The notes under the pieces were generated by a model. It saw only the letters and a program-made list of their open reading frames with translations, did no database searches and was not told the origin of the DNA. This document shows, in pieces, positions 57,721-64,000 of a stretch of DNA of 64,000 bases; positions within the stretch are counted from its first letter, which is position 1; each line of letters opens with the position of its first letter. This DNA is from Phyllostachys edulis. Lineage: Eukaryota > Streptophyta > Magnoliopsida > Poales > Poaceae. Made by a program: the position numbers and the translations under genes. Location of the stretch: contig CM070558.1 of assembly GCA_036346405.1 (NCBI GenBank), positions 3,038,001 to 3,102,000 on the forward strand, read 5' to 3'.

Positions 57721-58886
57721 AGAAGGGGAGAGACTACTCCAGAGCTTGAACAGCTCCAAATAAACCAAGCTTTAGGATTAGTTGATGTTTGATTTAGTTA
57801 TTTTAAATACCCAAATTCTGAAAATCTCAGATTAAGCTTTAGGATTGCAACAAAACCAAATGGTTCTTTTTATTTTGAAGATTTTCAAAAGCTCAGGAAA
57901 TCAGGGTGTTACACGGCGGCTGCTGACAGGCGGAGCCTACGAGTCAGAGAGAGGAGGAGGAGGAGAAAACGGGCCGGGTGCGCCATGTCATATGCTGAGT
58001 TGGCCGAATGTGGCCACGTCAGCAAAACCATCCATTCAAACCGCTGTGAGGGGTTAATTGACCGGTTTTCGCAAATTTAGGGGGTTAAATAACCGGTTTT
58101 GTAGTTCAGGGGGTAAACCAGACTTTTCTGATAGTTCGAGGGAGTAAATTGGACTTATTCCTTTAGTTATTAACCCTATTTGTTTATATCCACCTTGTGT
58201 ATTGTTATGTAATAATCTTTTGTCACCCTAGAATGGTTCATCATTTAGTTGGTATTATCGTAACACCAACGTGGGTTGGTTAGATACGAGTAAATTGCTT
58301 AGCCATGCAACGAGTCATCATTTCATGTGAGTTGCAAATATGAATCTGACTAAGTGATTATGGAACTTTGTGATAAAACTGTGTGTGATGCGTGCTATTA
58401 CTCGTTGATGGCATATGTTGCACTTAACCAACAGGGTGGGAAAGGATTTAGACTGAGGTAAGTGGTGAAAACTCTGTGATATGGTAGATCTTAGTGTTTG
58501 GGTTTGAAAAGAATGATTACTTAGTTAGAAATTGGAAGTCTTGCCTTGGTCAATTAAGGACTTAACTTTGTGCGCCATTGAACTGAGCCATAACTATACG
58601 GCCACATGCCTGGTATGGGACGGGTCTAACTTAGCAAGTTATGAATTCTCGACATTGACTACTCAGGTTGTAGGTTAGGCTCTTGTCAGGGTGGGGGTGT
58701 GTTTCAGTCTCCGTGGCGACTCACATCGCGGGACGGTTCGTCGCTCCCCTGTCCAACGGTGTGTGATGGACTAATTTCCTCTGTAGGCGTTAGTACTGTC
58801 AGTAAAACACATCGAGAGTGTCAATGCTTGAGATGAAGTTTTGAAAGGTTTTTTTTATGATTGGTGCTTGCAACACTGGTTATATC

Positions 58887-58963
58887 GTGTGGGTAAAGTG
58901 TACAACCTTTGTAGAGTGTTAAACAATCTATTCGAATAGTCGCGTCTGTGGTCACAGACATGC
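58887..58963 (+). repeat. Conserved double-hairpin core (copy in D2)
   Basis: GTGGGTAAAGTGTACAAC is followed by CTTTGTAGAG, CTATTCGAATAG and GTCTGTGGTCACAGAC, the last a 7-base-pair stem around GT. Confidence 0.8.
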
Positions 58964-59620
58964 TCGGGGCTTTCACACGAGGGTTAGACTTTCATAAAAC
59001 ACTTAGGAAGGGAGCTGTGTGATCTAAGTCATATGGTTGTGTGAATAATTTGTTTAGGCTTTGTGTTCTTTATGAAAACAATTATTAAATTAGCATTGTT
59101 TATTTGTTTTAAGTTGAGTTTTAATCTATTATTCATATTCAATTGCAAATGTTGCATTTCTACAAAAGAACCACAGAAGCTATTTCTTTGGAAAAAGCCA
59201 TGATGTATAAATTGCATTATATGGTATGACTTGCGAGTACGGTTGTGTACTCATGCTTGCTATAATCAATCAACAGAAGTGGATGAGTCTTCGCCCACTT
59301 TTAAGGAGGAGTTCTACGAAGGTGCTGATCGCTAGGTCTTGATCCCAGTCGGTTGCCTGTGGCGAATCAATGGGTTTCACTGAAGTTTATTTTGTTCCGC
59401 TGCTGCTTATTTCAATTATTGCCAACCCTGCGAGGCCTAATAAATATAAACTCGACCATAAGGTCAAAACAGTTATTTGTTATCCAAATTACTCTTTTAT
59501 TCTATTATTTTGTCTTGTGTGGATCAATATTCACCTGTGTTGACACTGTGTGCACTAGCGTGATCCTGGACTAGTGCGTTATACATAGAGGGTCCAGAAT
59601 TTAATTTTTGGGTCCCGACA

Positions 59621-59827
59621 GTCCAACATCGCAACCTTGCTGTAGGTGACTTGATATTGAAAAAGATTCAATTTCAGTCTAATCGGAACAAACTTTCCCC
59701 TAAGTGGGAATGTCCTTACACAGTGGTCAAAGTCACGCGGCTAGGTTCGGTACGACTAGCAATGGAAGATGGCTTGATTCTTTCCAACACATGGAATATC
59801 GACCAATTACACAAATTCTATGTGTAA
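59621..59827 (+). pseudogene. Gypsy integrase C-terminus (resumes after LTR D2)
   Basis: After the GTCCA duplication the pol reading continues: NLAVGDLILKKIQFQSNRNK, LSPKWECPYTVVKVTRLGSV, RLAMEDGLILSNTWNIDQLH, KFYV and stop. It is the DNA-binding end of the integrase. Together with 41133-41137 it shows exactly where D2 inserted. The frame is open to its natural stop. Confidence 0.9.
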
Positions 59828-59937
59828 CCTCTTACATTCTCAATAAAGTTTATGTTTTCTTCAATCTTTGTTCTCTTACATTGAGCGATGCTTCGATTAT
59901 TTTTTCGATCACTCTTTAACACTTGGTTTTCTTTACG

Positions 59938-60600
59938 CTGGTCGAAGGAGGGTAATATCAGCTAATCTAAGTCTTTCCTCTCTGCACGTGGTCCTACCCA
60001 TTAGAAGGAACTTCCTAGCATCGACCTGTTCCTATCTTTTGCTGCCAACACAAAAAAAAATAGGTTCAACAAAATGTGGTCAAAATAATTTACAGTAAGC
60101 TCTTTTTGACTTAGTTTACTTCTTTAGTTTCTTTTGCGAAAAATTCTCTAGGTGTGGTAAGCTCTTATAATTTGTTCAACTATTTTTAATAAGCTTGATT
60201 CAATTAACCTTGTTGGAGAAAGTAAACACCATCTAGTCGAAGTATTTCCTCTCTGCACATGGTCCTGCCCACTAGAATGAACTTTCTAGCGTCGAGCAGT
60301 TTCTAACTCTTGCTACCAGTACATAACAATCGAGTTCAATAAAGAAGGTTGAACGAATTATTTTTAAAGCGCACTCTTATAGTTTGTTTGATTAAGTGTT
60401 GATGCCTTTGATTTGATTAAACCTGGTCGGAGAAAGTAACATCACCTAATCGAAGTCTTTTCGCTCTGCACATGGTTCTGCCCACTAGAAGGAACTTTCT
60501 AGTGTCGATCTGTTCCTAACTCTTGCTATCAGTACATGACAATCGAGCTCGACAACAAAAATCAAACGACTTATTTAAGTAAACCCTTTTTCACTATTTA
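59938..60600 (+). repeat. Tandem repeats in the gypsy 3' region (3 copies, about 225-270 bp)
   Basis: Each unit holds GGAGAAAGTAA..CACCTA, TCGAAGTCTTTCCTCTCTGC, ACATGGTCCTGCCCACTAGA, AGGAACTTTCTAGCGTCGA and TGTTCCTAACTCTTGCTACC. The TCTGCAC motif lies at 59981, 60252 and 60476, giving spacings of 271 and 224. Such arrays between pol and the 3' LTR are known for plant gypsy elements. Confidence 0.88.
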
Positions 60601-60810
60601 TTTAGTTTATATAACTAAACTAAGCAAATAGTCGGGGCTAGGACAAAGTTATAAGTATAACTTCAATTCTTAGTATTAAAGGTTGAATTCTCATTTCTAT
60701 TTTTTGTCTTATGAGTTACTAACTACTCGAAGAGACAATTTGTAGGAAAATAAAAAAAAAATTATTCATTGACAAGAAATTGTCTTTACAATTACATGCC
60801 CTATTACAAA

Positions 60811-62141
60811 CTACTCCGATGAAAGAGAACCGATTTGCATCTCCTCCGCGACCTTCTTGCCAACCGACTTGATTTCTTCAATCAGCTGTGTTGCCTCTGC
60901 TTTAGGGTAGTCGAAGTCAGCTTCGACTGGTTGAAGGCTAAGATTACGGTCGTGAGCCTTATGTTTTGCCAAGGCATAACTTACTACACCTTCGACCGCC
61001 TCTCTTATCGACTCGGCTTGGTTAGTCTTCAGAGTTGTTATTAACTCCTTGAGAGCCCTAACTTGCTGTCCAATAGTGCTCGTATGGTCGACCACGGTGT
61101 CTTCAAGATGAGTGACCTCCTTAGCACCAAGCCCACCAAGCACATTGTTAAGGAGTGAAAATTTGTCTTGAAGATTAATCTTCGTAGACTTCATTTCCTC
61201 CCAACTGTGAGTTGAAGCTTTCTGAAGTCGTTTTATTTCGACTGCTTGCTTTGAAAATAGAGTACGTCGAGTCAGAAAAAAAAAACACTTCTTAAAGACT
61301 AGTAAATAAACTGGTCGTAGGTAAAAGAATTCTTACTTACTAAACGAGAATCAAGCTCCTTGATGTCATCATCGTGGGAGGCAGCATCCTTTGTGCTCTG
61401 ATCCTCACATGCCTTTATACTCTTGTTTTTTTTGGTGATACGGGTGAGCACGTTGATCACCGAGGTCTTTGAATCGACCTCAGTTTTGAGCTTACCCATA
61501 TCGACCTCTTTTTCTAAAATAAAGAACGAGTTAGAGAAAGAGAAGAAGGTCAATAAAAATGAAAAGTCCTAAGTGAAAAACTTATTGTTTATTTCATTCT
61601 GCAACTAGCAAGCTGCAGAATTTGCCTCCTGGAGGTTCTTCAGCAGGTCTTGTTTTTCGTCCCTTAATTTTTGCGCCTCGGCTTTTACATAGTCAAGGGC
61701 AAAAATCAAGATTCTTTCATCACTTCTAGACCTCCAGAGGTTAAAGTAGACATGAGTATTGAATGAGTGGTCGAAACGAAATAAGGCTTCTCATGGTAAA
61801 TACTTACGATCTCACTGCCAGTTCGCAGAGCTCGACTTGCTACTATTTCAGCAATACAAGTTGCATGTGGTATTCACCAACGGTGGCAACTTGTTCAAGA
61901 GCTCTCTGAACAAAGAAAGATAATGAGAAGAAAAAAAATCCAAATATGGAAATGTTTGGCATCGAGTACTTACGCTGATGGCTGACCAAGCAAATTTGGC
62001 ATACACAAACTCAGAATCTTATAGTTCATCAAGCTCGTCGACTTGGTCCTACCATATTTTTTGAAGACGCTCATCATAAAAAATATGCCCCATATTTAGA
62101 ATGTCCTTAGTGTTGGCGTACGGGTAGGCTACGATAGCAAC
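60811..62141 (-). pseudogene. Antisense, intron-containing coiled-coil gene of the gypsy element (aORF)
   Basis: On the strand opposite to pol I can follow several exon-like blocks with good GT..AG borders. Block 62141-61974 (AYPYANTKDILNMGHIFYDE.., donor GTAAGT). Block 61905-61808 (RALEQVATVGEYHMQLVLLK.., donor GTAAGT). A block around 61700-61590 (KQDLLKNLQEANSAA..). Block 61508-61338 (KEVDMGKLKTEVDSKTSVIN.., donor GTAAGTAAG). Then a last block to 60811, including INLQDKFSLLNNVLGGLGAK, VRALKELITTLKTNQAESIR and QLIEEIKSVGKKVAEEMQIG. The product would be a Leu/Lys/Glu-rich coiled coil. Several blocks contain stops, so this copy is decayed. It resembles the extra antisense ORFs reported in Tat-lineage elements (rice 'putative gypsy type transposon' proteins). 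The 5' part is cut off at 62142. Exon edges are approximate. Confidence 0.65.
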
Positions 62142-64000
62142 TATGAGGACCCCGGTTTATTTGGCTTGTAATGCTTAGTCATCCATTGACCCTAGCATCA
62201 CAAACAAAATAACCCGTGTCTTCGAGATATGTATACTTCCCAGAAATGCAGTATACACACCCCTTTATAAAATTATGCATCAATCTCATACAAGACATAG
62301 AACCAAAGCACAGACTAGATTAAGCCAAAGACATACATAATTTAGAGAGAGTTATTACAAAAGAGGCCGACCGACCAAATAACAACTAAGAAAGATAAAC
62401 ACAGCGGAAGCAAAAGCCATAAGATGGCGATAAACAAAAGAAGACCATAAGGTTTGCCTTAAGCCCACAAGGCAACTGACCGGGCCGCCAAGCTAGTCGT
62501 CCCAACCACAGCACATCTCACAAAAGTAGGGCCCTTGGGGCTCTACCTCCTTTGCATCAAAGTTATTAAGCAAAGCAAATGAGTACAAAAATGTACTCGC
62601 AAGACTGACGTGTAAAGGTAACAGACCTATACATATGCTACATGCAAGCTTTATTTAAGTGGAAGGCTTTAGGCTCATTTTAGCATAAAGCAAGTTTTCA
62701 TTTGCAATATTTAAATAGATTCAAAGTAGTTTTGCAATTCATTTTTAATTTGCAAGTAACAGCAAGACAATAACATAATAACAATAGATAAATGACAACA
62801 ACAATCCTGGAAGTGACTAACCCAATAGTCACCACAACAATAGCATGAATTACCCATTCATACCACCCATGTCAAGTTTTAATTAAAGGTTATAGTCTAA
62901 CTCTCGAAAGACTTCCCAAGCGTGTCCATAACCTAGGACAAGGCTATTGAATAGTTTGAACCCTCTGAGGGTGTACCAATGTACCCACACGTCAGACCGC
63001 CTTTTCGCCAAGCTATTAGCACACTTCCTTTGGTGTGCCGGCACAGCTAAGTCCAATGAGACATTTCTAATATTGAGTGTCAACAACGAGTCACCCATAT
63101 GGGGATACAACCTCCCCATACGTTGATGCGGAGTCATCAAAGATGCTCACCCCCTTATACGGGTGGTGCTCCTTGTAGTGGATAACCCCACTACTGCTCA
63201 CCCAATAGCCCACCATGCAACTCGAAGCTAACACCCGCCAAAGTACTTAGCCAAGAGAGGTCACATATCCCTCTCGTGTGGTTAGCATGCAAAAATGCTT
63301 GGTTTAGTGTAACAAGATGTTCGGTCTTTGTTGACTTAGGCATCATTCCACATACCAATAATCACACCATCATCCATTGTGCCCAAGTCCAAATAGTTTT
63401 CATTTTTAGTTTTGTTTTGACTTTACAAATTAACAAAGCACAAGTGCTGGACATAATGGAATAATAATTAGATTTGTGTGATCAAAGTCATCGACATAAT
63501 GTCGATAACCGCCCATTTCTACCGCAATCTAAGCATTTCTAAGCAATGCCAACACGTGATCTACTAAGTGATGAGAGCTCATCCAACGAACTCTACATCA
63601 TAGCAAGGTAGTCCTAGGCTTAGTAGTAGAGAATGAACATTTACCTACAGAGTATGCATCTATAGGATCAACTAATCGATATCATTTAACAACAAAATAG
63701 CAATGCATACATGCAAGTTAAACAATATATTAGACTTTAAAGTAAAGGGACATAATGGATATGATCAAACTGCTTGCCTTGCTGGAGCTGTTCACAATGC
63801 TGCAAAGGATCACTCACGGGATCAACGCACTCGTCGGCACCTAACGAAAAAGCGAAAAAACCCCGATAAGAACGAGGAAAACCAAAAGGACTCTACAGAA
63901 AACTTGCTCCAAATGATCTGAAATTTTTACAGAAGCAAGAGCATGATTTTTAAAGAATTTAGCAATAAGAACCAATTGATTTGGATTCTCAATGCAGAAG
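62142..64000 (-). mobile_element. Partial LTR related to C, runs off the window
   Basis: In minus orientation its 3' end lies at 62142 (on the + strand TATGAGGACCCCGGTTTATT, compare TGTGAGAACCCGGGGTATTT at 49398). It is similar to LTR C throughout, including ..CATTTACCTACAG.. at about 63636 and 50913. It carries the hairpin core (62926-62999). The other end is beyond 64000, so I cannot tell solo LTR from full element. The terminal TG has become TA. Confidence 0.75.
62926..62999 (-). repeat. Conserved double-hairpin core (copy in the 62142 LTR)
   Basis: On the minus strand: GTGGGTACATTGGTACA, then CCCTCAGAGGG, CTATTCAATAG and GTCCTAGGTTATGGAC. Confidence 0.78.

Larger units (their letters stand above)
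48386..57913 (-). mobile_element. Solo LTR A3 (about 4.9 kb without nested LTR C), TSD CGGCG
   Basis: In minus orientation it begins at 57913 (TGTAACACCCTGATTTCC) and ends at 48386 (..GGGTTGGGGCATTACA), with perfect duplications CGGCG (48381-48385 and 57914-57918). It matches A1 and A2 in order: GGAGGTC arrays (54890-57700), a TATA-like CGGCTATAAATAGCC (about 55735-55750, minus), the GGCAAGTTACACTCTTGATC block (about 54700) and a 3' inverted-repeat cluster (48400-48670). It is inserted in the Pack-MULE next to the NPH3 fragment and is itself split by LTR C (49398-53983). Confidence 0.88.
47152..58161. mobile_element. Pack-MULE carrying an NPH3 fragment; perfect 9-bp TSD TTTAGTTAT
   Basis: The left TIR (47152 to about 47310) starts GGAATAAGTCCAGTTTACTC; the right (about 58000-58161) read in reverse starts GGAATAAGTCCAATTTACTC. 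The two stay alignable for about 150 bp. Flanks TTTAGTTAT (47143-47151) and TTTAGTTAT (58162-58170) are a perfect 9-bp target duplication, diagnostic of Mutator-like elements. It sits in LTR D2. Without solo LTR A3 and its duplication it is about 1.48 kb and contains no transposase but a piece of an NPH3-type gene, hence Pack-MULE. Confidence 0.93.
41138..59620 (+). mobile_element. Solo LTR D2 with nested insertions, TSD GTCCA
   Basis: It begins TGTAACATCCCAATTTTATG and ends TTTTTGGGTCCCGACA, with perfect duplications GTCCA (41133-41137 and 59621-59625). The integrase reading continues directly across the site. Sequence matching D1 is at 41138 to about 41440, about 46968-47151 and 58171-59620. 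Between them lie a complex insertion (about 41450-46965) and a Pack-MULE (47152-58161). It has the hairpin core at 58887-58963. It is a solo LTR; no internal region of its own is present. Confidence 0.85.
26300..64000 (+). mobile_element. RIRE2/Tat-like Ty3/gypsy retrotransposon, heavily interrupted, 3' end beyond window
   Basis: One + strand element traced through its interruptions: 5' LTR (about 26300-26728), PBS-like region, gag (split by 27054-34716), protease, start of RT (interrupted by CACTA 37704-39206; the rest of the RT is missing), RNase H, integrase (split by 41138-59620), the last integrase codons at 59621-59827, 3' tandem repeats and an antisense gene cut at 62142 by another LTR. 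The order protease-RT-RNase H-integrase defines Ty3/gypsy. The antisense gene downstream of pol and the tandem repeats in the 3' region are features described for the Tat lineage (RIRE2, Grande, Retand). The 3' LTR is not seen. Confidence 0.75.

Overview
This is plant nuclear DNA, almost certainly from a grass. The evidence is introns with GT..AG borders, a plant eIF5A gene with site II promoter motifs, CACTA, Mutator and hAT transposons, and RIRE2-like Ty3/gypsy remains. Oryza or a close relative is my guess; the sequence alone does not prove the species. Only two intact host genes are visible, both on the + strand: a DUF863-family nuclear protein (CDS 17864-21578, 3 coding exons plus a spliced 5' leader with an uORF) and eIF5A (CDS 22637-24519, 5 exons). 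They form a gene island of about 8.5 kb between two blocks of transposons.

Left block (about 1490-15820): a Mutator-like element (MULE) whose minus-strand transposase gene is broken by three insertions, each with a target-site duplication (TSD): a 744-bp hAT element (2296-3039, 8-bp TSD) and two large solo LTRs of one family (3409-8095, TSD GCACC; 8788-14162, TSD TTACC). Removing them restores the order N-terminal region, DDE region, SWIM zinc finger, C-terminal zinc knuckle.

Right block (26300 to the window end): one RIRE2/Tat-like Ty3/gypsy element on the + strand (5' LTR, PBS, gag, protease, RNase H, integrase, and a 3' region with tandem repeats and an intron-containing antisense coiled-coil gene). 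It is opened by a solo LTR in gag (27054-34716, itself holding solo LTR 30257-34643), a CACTA element in the RT (37704-39206) and a very large composite in the integrase (41138-59620). That composite is a stack: gypsy > solo LTR (TSD GTCCA) > Pack-MULE carrying an NPH3 gene fragment (47152-58161, 9-bp TSD) > solo LTR (48386-57913, TSD CGGCG) > solo LTR (49398-53983). It also holds CC-NBS-LRR resistance-gene debris, a long inverted-repeat element and a second, opposite-strand gypsy fragment.

Most unusual: eight long LTRs with no internal regions in 64 kb, seven of them bounded by TSDs. Several carry hypervariable GACCTCC minisatellites of about 30 or 60 bp in the upstream half and GACCTCC/GGAGGTC inverted-repeat clusters at the 3' end. 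Nearly all share a core of about 75 bp with two short hairpins whose stems covary between copies. The long open frames over the minisatellites are by-products of a repeat period divisible by three, not genes.
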